From contig CM055097.1 in NCBI GenBank assembly GCA_029204225.1, forward strand, positions 47,118,617 to 47,182,616: a DNA stretch of 64,000 bases. Reading direction: 5' to 3'. A program made the translations under genes and the position numbers. A model generated the notes under the pieces. It did not search any database and was not told the DNA's origin. It saw only the letters and a list, made by a program, of their open reading frames with translations. The DNA comes from Diphasiastrum complanatum. Lineage: Eukaryota; Streptophyta; Lycopodiopsida; Lycopodiales; Lycopodiaceae. This document shows positions 9,909-21,045 of this stretch, piece after piece (position 1 is the first letter of the stretch; the number at the start of each line of letters is the position of its first letter).

Positions 9909-12200
9909 CCTAATGGCCACACATCTAGGTGACTACTGGTTTTTCCTCCAGAATGCCCGAAAAGCATGAATTTTGAATGTGTTCATCCTCTCATTTTCTA
10001 TGTACATGGATTATGTAAGCTAGTATTTTGCGAACAGTAAAGTACTGAATATATTTGTTCTGCCAATTGTAAATAACCCTATCAAATGTCCAGAAATTGG
10101 TTTTAGTTCTCATACATATGCCGTCTTCCTCTTTTGGCGTTTATATGCTAGTACACGAATGATGGATCTGACTGGCACTACAGACTGAATAGAAGTGAGA
10201 GCCCAGAGATGCCTCCTGAGTAGGTTAAGATATGCCATTACGAAGAGAACTTTTTCATGCACAGAAATCCAAGGGTAACTCTTCACAGCTCTCATGGTGT
10301 TCAAATCATGTTGCCGATATTTCTTTTACATTTTATGATCAAGCCTTTCCAAACAAATTGATTGCTTATTACAATTGCATGGATGGTGCAACACAGTACA
10401 GATGTGAAATGATTGTAGCTTGATTCCAAGCCTGCCATACACACAAACAACAGAATTCAATGAACTCTCATGAGTAACTGAATCTCTAAGAGCAGTTCTC
10501 TACAAAATCACCGAAATAAAAAATAATTGCATTGAGAAACAGAAGTTGACAGGGGGCAGTATTCTCAGCAAGAAAACATTATGAGCCTGTTTTCCTCATT
10601 AAAAACTCACCAAAGTCTTCCAACAACATGCAAATTGTTCTTCGCATCAATATCGCATGAAATGGACTTTCACATATTTTCATAAAAAAGCAGCAGTCTG
10701 CGTGAATTCTGTGACTTGAGGAAGCGCAAATGGAAATCAATCATCGCCTAAGAACCAGAAATTGCTTAGAAACAAGCTTTACAACCAAAAATCCTCTCAA
10801 CTACAATTCCTCACAAAGATATATAACTGGAATGAAGAATTGAGGGAAAAATCGCTGGCAGCAACAAGACTTCCACACTTAAACTAGAAGTCTGAAACAT
10901 AATCAGAAAAATTAAAAGGCAATTTCTGATAAAGTAATGTCTGTGAGCGAAGCAGATATGATCATAAACCAGCAGATCGTGAAAATGGAGAGAAAAGATG
11001 TAAACAAATCAGAGCCCGACAAATCAGAAGCCTAAATTTAGAAAATACCCTAAGCAGACAATTGAATGCCAAAAACAAAATCAGCCAACAGTTACCTACC
11101 TAAAATTGACAAAAAGGATTAAATCAAGAAAATTTTAGCCGAACTTAACAGCATCTTATAATTTCAGCATAAGCATCAGCATTTCAAGCATAAGGTCAGA
11201 GAAAGGGGACTTGGATTTCTGGAGAGTGAGACTGGCTAATGGAAAGAAAGCAGCTAAAAATCAAGTCAGCAGAATACAAACCGAGAAACAAGAAAACTAC
11301 CTAAAACTGAGAACAAAAGTATCAAATCCAGAAAAATCTAGCCAAACTTAACAGCATTTTACAGTATTAACATAAAAATCTGATAGAATTAGGCCAGATG
11401 AAGGGCTAAAGAGCGAGATTGACTAATGGAAACAGTAGCAACAGCAGCTAAAAATTAACTCGGCAAAAAAGAAGCCGAGAAACAACAAAACTACCTAAAA
11501 CTGGCCACAAAAGGATCAAATCAAGAAAAATTTAGCCAGATTTGCCCGCATTTTACAGTTTCAGCATCAGCACCCGATAGAATTAGGTCAGATAAGGGGG
11601 GCTTGAATTTCTGGAGAGCGAGATTGGCTAATGGAAACAGTAGCAAAAATCCCAGCTAAAAGTCAAGTCAGCAAGATAGAAGATGAGAAAGAAGAAAACT
11701 ACGTGAAACTGACAACAAAAGGATCAAATGAAGAAAATTGTAGCCAAATTTACCGGCATTTGACGGACTTTAACATCAGCATTAAAGAATCAAATGCAGG
11801 AAATTTAAGCGGAAATATAACGTCCTAAAACTGGAAAAAGCATCAAATGACGAAAAAATTAGCGTAAATATTAGCTTCTGATAGTCCTAAAACTGGCAAA
11901 AGGATCAAACGAAGAAAAATTTGACCGAAATATTAGTTTCTGATAGTCCTAAAACTGGCAAAAGGATCAAACGAAGAAAAATTTAGCCGAAATATTAGTT
12001 TCTGATAGTCCTGAACCTGGCAACAGGATCAAATGAAGAAAAATTTAGCCAAACATAGTAGCTTCTGATGGTTTTGGCATCAAAATTAGGGCAGCCAAAG
12101 GGGGTTGGACTGTGCGAGAAGCGAGATTGGGTAATGGAAACAGTAGCAAAAATAGCTGCAGCTAAAGATGAAATAGCAGGTCAGAAAGATGGAAACTCAC
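9909..12200 (-). other. Probable first intron of the MyoB-like gene
   Basis: Bounded upstream by a good donor (minus strand GACG|GTGAGTTT, donor G at 12200) and downstream by an acceptor near 9925-9940 (for example CACCTAG). No transmembrane-encoding exon could be found inside. The upstream half is built of tandem repeats (11090-12060). Intron assignment is inference. Confidence 0.5.
11090..12060. repeat. Intronic tandem array: four ~200-bp units and three ~62-bp units
   Basis: Each long unit (starting near 11097, 11298, 11489 and 11698) begins CTACCTAAAACTG..AAAAGG and, in the better-kept copies, runs through GAGATTG(A/G)CTAATGGAAACAGTAGC. The short units start near 11884, 11946 and 12008 with TCCTAAAACTGGCAAAAGG. 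The stretch next to the putative splice donor (12110-12190) contains the same GAGATTGGGTAATGGAAACAGT block, so the array seems to have grown from sequence at the exon edge. Confidence 0.8.
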
Positions 12201-12359
12201 CGTCTCCAATTTGGCAGAATCCGCGGCAGAATCTAGGATCGAGCAGCGTCGCAATGCAACCAAACAGAAGGAAAAAGTATGAGAAAATGCGTGTCAGACA
12301 ATTTCTGCAAGAGAAATTTCCTTCGCCATCGAGCACCAGCAGCTCCTTCCGCCGGTCAC

Positions 12360-12372
12360 GAGTTCGAATCCC
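12360..12372 (+). repeat. tRNA B-box-like motif, copy 1
   Basis: GAGTTCGAATCCC fits the pol III B-box consensus GWTCRANNC. No intact tRNA cloverleaf surrounds it; the T-stem has mismatches. It may be a 3' half of a tRNA or SINE. Confidence 0.5.
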
Positions 12373-12449
12373 ATGCGAGCAGAAACATTCAAGAGGAAAA
12401 AGAAAAATAGAAAGAAACAAAGAACGAACGACCATCTCCTGCAGGTCCC

Positions 12450-12462
12450 GAGTTCGAATCCC
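12450..12462 (+). repeat. tRNA B-box-like motif, copy 2
   Basis: The same GAGTTCGAATCCC, 90 bases after copy 1 and also preceded by a GGTC string. The pair suggests a duplicated tRNA-like 3' half in the 5' exon of the host gene. Confidence 0.5.
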
Positions 12463-12829
12463 ACTCCGCACGTCACGGCGAGAAATTTTCAAGCAAAGAA
12501 AGCTGAAACTCAGCGGAGCGAAAATCAGAGCTCTATCAGTTGGATCTTTGCCACGTGTCATAGAATGCACTTGTACTTTTTCGATGGCTGTGATGAGAAG
12601 TGGCTGAATACGTGGCAGAATCTGAACGCTGGTGACAGAATCCAACGGTAGCGAGCTTTAAATTATCGCTGCGTATTAGGGTGCTAGGGCGGCCGACAGC
12701 ATGTCATTCTAAGAACAGCTTTCTGCCGCACGAGAATGTCATTTCTTTTTTGTCTTTTTTTTGGGGGGGCTTCGGAAAGACACCCATGCATTTATAATTT
12801 TGCTGAACACAGACTAGAAAGAAAGAGAA

Positions 12830-12963
12830 GGACATGAATAGTAGATTCTTTGATGCTCTGAATCTTGTGAGCCGATCACCAAAAAGCTTACTCGTTGGAC
12901 ATGAATAGTAGATTCTTTGATGCTCTGAATCTTGTGAGCCGATCACCAAAAAGCTTACTCGTT
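12830..12963. repeat. Perfect 67-bp tandem duplication
   Basis: Units 12830-12896 and 12897-12963 are identical, beginning GGACATGAATAGTAG and ending TTACTCGTT. Perfect identity implies a recent duplication. It lies just upstream of the likely start of the MyoB-like gene. Confidence 0.95.
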
Positions 12964-13179
12964 CGTTAGGAAATAGGTGAGATGCCACAATGTGCAATTC
13001 AATGTCATGCATGGACAAGTTTTTTTCACGCATTTCGGTGAATGCCATTGAACTCACAATGAGCAACCGTTCTTCATGCATTACGATGAACTTCTCAAGG
13101 GATGGAGACCTTCACAGATTTTATTACTCCTCAAAAACATGAAGTTAACTTTGAAGTAAATCCTTTACTCAATAATTAA

Positions 13180-13557
13180 TACATTTTTAGAGGAGGAATA
13201 CATTCTTCAACTAGATTTAGGGTGCAACCAAGGCCCCACCAGAATCCCAACAATCCATGAGTCCTCAAATATTTGATCATGATGTATGGTTAAATATTTC
13301 AAGAGTCACGGATCGCTGGGATGTATGATCAAATATTTCATGGATCCTGGGGACGAGGGTGGGGGCCCTACACACACCCTTAGTCTAATGGAGGAATAAG
13401 CTTCTAAGTTGACTTAGGGGTCGTTGGATGAGGGTGGGCATTGGTGGGTTGCATCCACCCTTGAACTGATGCATCTTGGTTTCCAAGGGGCTTGAACCTC
13501 AGATCAAAGAAGCTTTGGATGCTAAACTAACCAACTGAGCCAATCTCGTTGGATCAC
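13180..13557 (-). mobile_element. tRNA-derived SINE
   Basis: The minus strand reads an A-box-like TGGCTCAGTTGG (13542-13531) followed 33 bases later by a B box GGTTCAAGCCC (13498-13488), the internal pol III promoter of a tRNA-derived SINE, then about 300 bases of unrelated body. The body includes two similar AAATATTT/CATACAT segments. The 3' end is uncertain because no clear poly-A or T tail was found. Confidence 0.65.
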
Positions 13558-14562
13558 CCGGCCATATTTTGAATCTCTTAAAATCTCCAAATAAGAAACA
13601 TTATGCTCATAAGATAATTGTAAGAAAAGATGAGAGAATATGGCTCATAAAGATACAGAACTCAACAAAATCTCACATGTAAAAATGAGCATCCTTGCCA
13701 TATTTGACGCTAAGGTCTTTTTAATGACCCTTGCACCTAGTAACAGTCTTTCAATTATGGCTCAACCTTGCTACAATTTGACGAGCACTTCACCAAGTGC
13801 AAAGGTCACTACCAAAAACCATTTCTCAATACAAAATCCTATTCATTCTTTGGCCATGTTTCATAGGCACATAATAATGCACCAATTGTAGGCATTGTGT
13901 TATCTGGTTTAAAAATAAGTTTTTGCATTATTGTGAATGCGAAAGAGTTTGATTCAATTTTTTGAGATTTCATTGAAAAAAATGTTCATAAAAAGCCAAT
14001 TGAGAGATTTGCCTTACAATTTCTATTTCAAAGCTGTAGGCAGCAAGAAGGCACTAGTGAAGTTACGTATGTTTGTTGGTGTGATGCTGGTTACTGTTCA
14101 ATGTGATGATGTTACTCTGTTATTTCTATTGATGTTCGTTGCGTATTGTAAGATAGTTTTAAAGAATCTATTCACAATAGTGTTTTTCCAGAACCAGTAC
14201 AGAGGGTAGTTAGGCGTGAATTTTATCCCTAACAATAAAAAAAATAGCTTCTCCACAATTATGATGTGGGAGATGGACAACTGGTATTCAAGCATTCAAT
14301 CTTTGTTTAGGGATCTTCTCTAATAGTAGTCTGTGCAACATGCACATTTGTGTTTCTATCTACGCTCATTGTATCTCCGATGCTCCTGCATGTTCCAAGT
14401 GTAGCAAACTTTGTTGCAGGTTCATGGTGGAGCTACTACTTTCAACATTATTTTTGCTCTTCTTGATTTTCAATTAGAGTGTTGCATGGTAAGAGTACTC
14501 TGATATGCTCAGATACTATTTTTCATTCTTAAGTCATCGATTATCGATAGACTAACTTCCAT
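13558..14562. other. No gene recognised; possible leader or LTR of the next copia fragment
   Basis: Short reading frames only. A degenerate TGGTAAGAG near 14487 could be a decayed primer-binding site for the gag fragment at 14563, but the match is weak. Confidence 0.3.
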
Positions 14563-14838
14563 ATGGATTCACAAAGCAAAGCTGGTATTACAGTTGACAA
14601 GCTAGATGGATCGAATTATCATTTGTGAAAATTTAAGATGAAGACTATGCTAATTGACAAAGAGCTATGAGATGTTGTCATAGGTATCTAAGTGAAATTT
14701 GAAGACGACACAACCGACTCGAAATGGAAATCAAAAGATGGTAAAGCTTTCGCCTTAATCATTCTCAATATTTTAGATACTCAGATTGGCCATGTATCTG
14801 AAGCCCAAACTTTGAAAGGAGTATGTGTGGTGGCCTAG
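14563..14838 (+). pseudogene. copia gag amino-terminal fragment
   Basis: The ATG at 14563 opens MDSQSKAGITVDKLDGSNYH, then KFKMKTMLIDKEL and DVVIGI, the start of a UBN2-type copia gag. Three TGG codons have become stops or been lost (after NYHL, after KEL and after IGI), typical of cytosine-methylation decay. Similarity ends near 14838, where minus-strand leader sequence of a different copia begins. Confidence 0.75.
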
Positions 14839-14839
14839 T

Positions 14840-15395
14840 CGTTATAGATTTTCACAAAATCAATGAATTAAGTAGCATAAAAGGTTTGATCGTTAAAACA
14901 TTACAAAGATATGGAAACAATCTAGCCTCTCTCTTTCTAGCAAATCCTAGCACATAGAATCTTGATTTCTTGATCTCAATAGATCTAAACACATTATGAT
15001 GAACTTTTGCCAACACCTAAGATTGAAACACACTCTTGAAAAATTCCAGTAACTTAAAATCAAGAGATCCTATCAAATTTAGGGTTTCACGAAAAATGCA
15101 AAATATTGAATCAAGCAAAATCTACATGCAAAAGCTAGAATCTAGATATCTCATCTAATAGAATGTACCATCCACAATCACAAGCAATTTTGTCTCCACA
15201 TTCCAGTAAGTGGTTTCAATAATCAGCCATCTACAAGTATTTGGACCTAAAATGATTTTAAGATCACAAAGATCCAAACTCTATACTTGAGACTACAAGA
15301 TTTGAGCTAGAAACAACTCTAAATCCACATAGAATTTATGGCGCCCTCAAATCCACCTCTAGATTTGGAAAATCCACCAATTCTGGCTGATACCA
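14840..15395 (-). mobile_element. Leader fragment of a minus-strand copia (B/D-like)
   Basis: Lies downstream of a primer-binding site (minus strand TGGTATCAGCC, 15395-15385). It shares the AGCAAATCCTAGCACATAGA block (14938-14957) with the leader of copia D at 62215-62234. No gag follows; it breaks at 14840 against the opposite-strand gag fragment. Confidence 0.7.
15385..15395 (-). promoter_or_regulatory. Primer-binding site (initiator-Met type)
   Basis: TGGTATCAGCC on the minus strand, directly abutting the LTR end TTTTTTCACA. It sets the orientation of the LTR at 15396-16264. Confidence 0.75.
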
Positions 15396-16264
15396 TGTGA
15401 AAAAACAAAGATCAAAACACATTTAGTTTTAGATGATCTTTAGCCAAATTTGGTTGCACATCTAGAAATAGCTAGAAGATAGAAATTGCTACTTTATGCA
15501 TGCTAGAACTTAGAAATGCGCAAATATCTAATCATAAACACTTAGATATGACTTAGTTTTGTTTCTTTCCATATAAAAGCAGTACAATATTGTACTTCAC
15601 ACGTGTGAAAGCTAGATCAACCATAAAATCAACATTCTACAAATAGAAACTCCAGATATCAAGAGAGAAACACATGAGATGGACATAGAAACACAAGAGA
15701 TGAATTCTCGACAAAGAAAGAAACTTTAATGATTATTTTTCCATGTAGGTATAGCTATTTATAGCTTCCAAAATTTCATTTGGCCACTTTCCCCAAACTT
15801 GACCTAATTTGAAAACTTCTAGATACTTCATCAAAGACCTAGAAACTCTAATCTAGATGCAATGTACCAAAATTAGCCAATTAGAATGGGTCCTTCTCTA
15901 AGTTGAGATTTCATTTTGGCCTCCAAAAATGCCAATAAACCAAGAAACTAGTTGACCATTTTTCATAGTCAGTTCATTAAGTCAGTATGTGGCTAGTCTT
16001 GGTATTACACATTGGAAAACTCTTATAAGAGTTATGAGATACATTTGAGCTCTTAAAATATGATAAATTGCAAGTTAGCACACTCGCCAATGTGGCCAGT
16101 CTTGGTATTACACATTGGAAAACTCTTATAAGAGTTATGAGATACATTTGAGCTCTTATAATTTGATGAATTGCCTATCTTCTAGCTATTTCTAGATGTG
16201 CAACCAAATTTTGGCTAAGATCTGGTTGATTCATCAAGCATGTTTTGGATCTGATTTTTTCACA
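15396..16264 (-). repeat. LTR or LTR pair with long inverted ends
   Basis: Starts TGTGAAAAAAC and ends GATTTTTTCACA. The outer roughly 95 bases of each end are inverted copies of each other, sharing TTGGTTGCACATCTAGAAAT next to an AGCTAGAAGATAG block. Ordinary LTRs have only a few inverted terminal bases, so this may be two U5 ends facing outwards. It contains TATAAAAGC (15572-15580) and a TTCACACGTGTGAA palindrome (15596-15609). Confidence 0.65.
15989..16176. repeat. Tandem duplication, period 103 bp
   Basis: GTGGC(T/C)AGTCTTGGTATTAC starts both copies, at 15989 and 16092. The copies are nearly identical over about 75 bases, through AAACTCTTATAAGAGTTATG. Confidence 0.9.
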
Positions 16265-16289
16265 GACAGGAGGGTTGAAAATTCAATAC

Positions 16290-17235
16290 TCTAAATAAAA
16301 AATTGAAGAGTTTTTAGACATGTTTCCCATTGATATATGATTAAGGTGGCCAAGTCTATAATGTCAAATCAATTCTTTGTTGATAGATGTTGAATTGCTT
16401 AAAGCACGATCAGTCATAGAGTTACAATGACTCAGCCTATAGAGATATCCTTGTCTCTTTCCGAGTGCAAGAACTCTCTTGTTTTTATCAAGAATTTGAC
16501 AGGAATCTGTCTGAAACTCTATCCTATGTCCTAAATCTATAATTTGATTAACTGACAATAGATTTGTCATCAGGTTTGGGACATACAATACATTTGGTAT
16601 GAGCTTCAACAATCCGTTCTAAAAATTCAATTTTGCAGTATATTCACCTTCAATTCTGTGTGAGCTGCTATCTCCAAGGTGAACGACCTTCTTGGTGTTG
16701 TAGGTTGAATAGTCGATAAATCGTTCTTGATGGCTTGTCATGTGTTGCGTTGCTCCAGAATCAAGGAACCACTCCTCCAACATGGTGATGATTCACCATG
16801 AAGGCCTCCTGCTTGTCGTCGTCTTTTGTTATGAGCAAGTTGTAGATTTTCTATCTTCTGTGACTGTTTCTGATTATCGTCGATTTGTCTCTAACAACCT
16901 TCTTTTTATGTTGTTTCCTTGTGTTCTTCTTTGATAATAATGCTTGTGGGTCATTGATGGAGGACGAGGATGCTCCATTCCTTCTTGTCTCCTCCTACAG
17001 CAACATGATTCTGATTCTAGACAATGTAATATATGAATGTGTGAAAATCATCATCACCCAATTTTCATATAAGGTCATTACGGCTAGAAAATAAGGTCAC
17101 TACAACGTTAGAGTCTTCAATCATTGAACCTATTGTTGCCATATGTTCTAACAAGATCTTGAATTGATTAATGTGCTTCTGAACAGAATCACCTTCTGAC
17201 ATTCTGAGTGAGAAAAACTTTCTCCTTAGATATGG
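16290..17235 (-). pseudogene. copia gag-protease-preintegrase fragment
   Basis: On the minus strand: gag segment with LYLRRKFFSLRMSEGDSVQ (about 17235-17150), then degraded gag tail, protease WFLDSGATQHMTSHQERF (about 16790-16730), and pre-integrase VLYVPNLMTNLLSVNQIIDL followed by GYLYRLSHC (16612-16430). It belongs to the same broad family as copia-1 and copia E. Frameshifts and stops interrupt it. Its upstream end meets an opposite-strand copia piece at 17235-17237. Confidence 0.8.
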
Positions 17236-17236
17236 T

Positions 17237-18003
17237 TAGTTATATAGATTGGCACATTGCTATTCTGAGTCTAGTCAAGCCTTGAAAACCTCTGTTCTAG
17301 TCAATAAAACATTACTATGGCATCATCGCTTAGAAAACTTGAATCATGCATCTGTTATGAACATGTCCAGACAATCCATGGTCCTTGATCTTGACTATCC
17401 TTCTGGTAAGGTCGACCTCCCTGTCTGTCATAGCTGCATCTTTGAAAAGTAGGCTAGGATTCCTTTTAGATCAAACCATATGCATGCAGCAAAAGATCTG
17501 TTAGATGTTGTTCATACAGATACATCTGGACCTATGCAAACTCCTTCATTGCTAGATGCAAAGTATTTCATTACCTTTATTGACTCTAGAAGAACAGTTG
17601 TTTATTTCATTAAACAGAAATCAAAGGCTTTCATCCAATTTTGGACAATTCAAAGAGCATGCTGAGAATCAAACTGGCAAACAAATCAAAGAACTGAGGT
17701 CAAATAACGGGGGAGAATACATCTCCAATGAATTCAAGGACTATTGTCTTAACAACAACATTAAGCAACAATACATCACTTCCTATTCGCCTTAGTCAAA
17801 TGGTCTTGCTGAGAGAAAGAACAGAAATTTAGTTGAATCGGCAAAGTGCATGTTATCACATGCAACACTTCTGAAGTGCTTCTGGGCTGAAGCTGTTTCA
17901 ACAACAACCTATATTCAGAACAGATGTTCTACTAAAGGCCTCTCAGACAAAATACCATTCAAAGTTTGGATAGGTACCAAACCTTCTTTATCAATAACAA
18001 AGT
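17237..18003 (+). pseudogene. copia preintegrase-integrase fragment
   Basis: Plus-strand continuation of the same family: RLAHCYSESSQALK, the zinc-region end LDLDYPSGKVDLPVCHSCIF, the integrase start DLLDVVHTDTSGPMQTPS, a frameshift near 17640, then ELRSNNGGEYIS, SNGLAERKNRNLVES and FWAEAVSTTTYIQNR. The motifs D(H)TD, NGGEY and AERKNRNLVES are those of the retroviral-type integrase core. It is truncated at about 18003, where LTR-like sequence starts. A one-base frameshift and stops (Q to stop in the SP.SNG string) make it dead. Confidence 0.85.
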
Positions 18004-18850
18004 AGACTACATCATCCATTTTCATGTAGTTTTAGTTTTTTTGATGATTTATAAAAAGATCATATTACCAATTCCTATCATTGCACATTTATTCAACTAT
18101 CAATCTTTGACAAGCTAACTAGGCACATTTCATCCAAATCTTCCAATACATCAACTCATTGAACTTGACATCATGTACAAAGGGATAATGTGACAAATAT
18201 GGCAATATAGCTTGATTAGGCAAAATTTATGTACACAATGTCATTCCACACGTGTGGAGCCTATTCCCACGTGTGAGCATAAGCATAGGGTAGCTTGTAC
18301 ATAATCTCAAGAGCCAATAAGGCAAATAGTCAAGTCTTCCAAGATAGACTGCATTTTCCTAGACCCTAGGCTTTTTTCAAGAGGTGCAATTTGCAGATTG
18401 GATGGCCATAGATTTATATGAGACCTTAGGAAGAGACAAAGGACAAGTGGATGTAACTTTCCACATTTGTGAAATAGTTCATCTCTCTCACCTATATTAG
18501 GCTGAAATTCGTGGAGAATAGGTTGGAGAAACTTATTGTATTGTTGAGAGAGATCAATAGATCATTGTCACAGTTTCTTCCTCCATTGAGAGCATTACTT
18601 TGTGTATTGTCTTCAAGATTTTGTATATGATCTTAAGAGGTTTCCAAAAATGGTAGGCTATGCTATTGTTTTTGGCTACCATCAGTACCTTTTATTAGCT
18701 CCTTTGTCTCTTGAATGCTTTGTCAAGTTCATGTGTATTAAAGGTAGCATTAGGATGCTTTGCCATTTCTAGCTTTTGTAGCTTGTTGTGCAAAGATCTT
18801 AGCCAAGTACTTTGGGAGTTTGGATCCATTCAAGATCCACTTTTTTCACA
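18004..18850 (+). repeat. 5' LTR of element A (lacking its first part)
   Basis: The last 328 bases (18523-18850) match the 3' LTR closely, ending GATCCACTTTTTTCACA. The preceding 520 bases have no counterpart in the 3' LTR. They contain two CACGTG-centred motifs (18246-18257 and 18266-18276). The true LTR start (TGTGAAAATTGTC) appears instead at 41636 on the minus strand. The left limit is approximate. Confidence 0.65.
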
Positions 18851-18862
18851 TGGTATCAAAGC
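18851..18862 (+). promoter_or_regulatory. Primer-binding site of element A
   Basis: TGGTATCAAAGC directly follows the LTR terminal CACA; one mismatch from the initiator-Met primer site. Confidence 0.85.
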
Positions 18863-19386
18863 TAGTTGGCTATTATTTTGGATGTTTGATCAAGTTCTAG
18901 TATGATTATGCATTGCACTATTGATCAAATCTTGGTACCTTTGTTTTGTGAGTTGAACTTGTGGATGAAAAGCATATTTCAGGTCTATTGAAGATCAGAG
19001 GCTGAGAAGAAGCTATTTTGGATCATAACACCTAATCATTTGTTGATTGTGAGGCTTGTGCATATTCAATACTAACAATGTTCTATTCAATGTATTGTTG
19101 ACAATCTCCACTTCTGTGGATGAACACTCTCCTTAAGTGGATGACAAATACTCTTTAAATGATTTTGTATTTCTCCAAAAGACTGAGCAAAGCTCCCACT
19201 TGGATGAAAGATCCCCTTTTGGGTGAACAAATTGTCAACAATCTGTTGCATAAATTTTGGTGTACTTTGTTGAGCATGTAAGTAACTCTCCTTGTGTAAT
19301 TTGGTTGGAGCATTTGCTAGAAGGGTTTAACCATTATGCAAATGTGTTTTTAGGTTCTTAACAGGTTGAGGAACATTCTCATGTGA

Positions 19387-19472
19387 AGTGATCTTAGATC
19401 TACATCTAAACACCAAGATTTGACAAGCTAGTGATCTTAGATCTACATCTAAACACCAAGATTTGACAAGCT
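19387..19472. repeat. 43-bp tandem duplication in the element A leader
   Basis: GTGATCTTAGATCTACATCT through TTTGACAAGCTA occurs twice in direct succession. The related leader at 28236-28280 has one copy, so the duplication is specific to element A. Confidence 0.9.
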
Positions 19473-19950
19473 AAGTGTGCTCTTTCATTCACCTCTAAAG
19501 CTTGTCTTTATCATTTGCTGGAGTTTATAAATTTTTAGAAGTGTGGTTTACATGTGGTTTTACAGGTTGAATCAATATCTTAGTGTGTTGATCATATGTT
19601 GATCAAGTTTGTTCAATTCTAGGTATTATTGGCAGCCTAGTCTTGTGTATTTTCTAAGAATGTAAGTAACTCTTCAAACCATAACTTGATTTGGTCACTT
19701 GCTAGAAAGTTTGAGAGCTTAAGCAAGAATGTGTTCAGGTTGGTTTGAGTTTGTAATCCATTTTTAGTGTGTGCAAAGTGTTGCATGTGTTTCAATCTTC
19801 CTTTCTATGCTTGGAAACCAGCCAGGTTCAAGATAGAGGTGTTTTAGGGTTCTAGATCTTCTGAGATTGCCTTATCCATCATTTGTTGAGAGGAAAGTGA
19901 GTGCTAGGTGCATTAGGACAGAGCCTAAAAGTTGAAGAATCGTTATATTC

Positions 19951-21034
19951 ATGGCTTTCAATGGTGGGATCATGTTAGAAACTAATGATAGGTTGAGTTC
20001 ATCAAACTACTCTACCTGGAAAGTGAGGATGAAATCCTTACTTGAGTTGAATGAACTCATGGACATAGTTGTAGGAATTGAAGAGAGACCACCCATATTT
20101 CAAGAGCAACAAAGGTTTGATAAGAAGGCTAAAAGGGCTCTTCATATCATTAAAATGAATGTTACCAATGAACTTCTCAAGGTTTGTTAAGTGTCAAAGT
20201 GCAAGTGAGGCATGGAATGCCTTGAAGAAACTCTTTGAATCAAAGTCCACATCTAGGGTATTGGCCCTAAGGAGACAAATATTTTCTAGTAGACAAAGAG
20301 AAGGAGAAAGTGCTCATGCATTTCTCTTGAGGGTTAAGTCCTTAACTGATGATCTAGCATGCATTGATGAAAGCATAAAAGATGGTGAAATAGTCCAAGT
20401 TATGTTGAATGGTTTGCTAGATGAACATGCTAACCTTGTGCAAAGTTTTTCCATTCAAAGAGCCTTGCCAAGTGTGGTTGACTTGCAAGAAATCTTATTG
20501 GCTGAAGAACATAGGTTGCAATCAAAGCTTGATGGTGCATCCTTGCTAGGTGGAGGTTAAGAGGCTTTCTTCACAAAAGGCAAAGTCAAAGGCAAAAGTA
20601 AAGACAAAGGGAAATGCTCCAAAGGTGGTAACTCGGATCATGATGATCACTCTTCCTCCTTCTCCTCTACTTCTTTTAGAAAGAAAGATAAGTCAAATTT
20701 CAAGTGCTTTTATTGTGGGATAAAAGGTCATTTTTCTAATGAATGTCATAAGAAGAAAAGAGAGCAAGGTGAGAGGCAAGGAAATCTAGCAATAGATGAA
20801 GAAGATGATGGCATTTTTGAATCTCTTGTTATGACTTCAAGTTTGCTTGCACATATAGATGGGAATGATCCTTGGTGGATTGATAATGGGGCCTCATCTC
20901 ACATGACAAGACATAAGGAATACTTTTCATCCTTATTGTCTTATGAGGGAGAGAGCAACATCATCTATACTGCAAATGATGGTCGATGTGACATCAAAGG
21001 CATAGGCACTTCCTATTTCTCTTTCAACAAATAG
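19951..21034 (+). pseudogene. Element A gag-protease
   Basis: ATG at 19951 gives MAFNGGIMLETNDRLSSSNY, then STWKVRMKSLLELNELMDIV (UBN2 gag). A frameshift near 20180 moves to the frame with RVLALRRQIFSSRQREGESA. A stop at 20558 follows LDGASLLGGG, after which a Lys-rich stretch, the CX2CX4HX4C knuckle CFYCGIKGHFSNEC (about 20704-20745) and the protease motif WWIDNGASSHMT continue. In typical copia the protease motif is DSGAS; here DNG replaces DSG, which would itself disturb the active site. Confidence 0.85.
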
Positions 21035-21045
21035 GAAAGCTAATC

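Larger units (their letters stand above)
12201..12650 (-). other. Putative 5' noncoding exon of the MyoB-like gene
   Basis: Ends at a strong splice donor (12200). A 154-codon open frame crosses it, but it encodes tRNA-derived GIRTRD strings and does not join in frame to the ATG at 9908, so I treat the exon as 5' UTR. A TTTAAA box (12658-12663) and a GC-rich stretch (12688-12700) lie just upstream. Only transcript data would settle it. Confidence 0.4.

Noticed and set aside
12340-12480. Functional tRNA genes at the two B boxes
   Set aside because: No A box, anticodon arm or paired acceptor stem could be found; T-stems have mismatches.
12181-12645. 154-codon minus-strand frame with GIRTRD strings
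   Set aside because: GIRTRD is the usual false translation of antisense tRNA T-arms (GGGATTCGAACTCG). It does not join in frame to the MyoB ATG.
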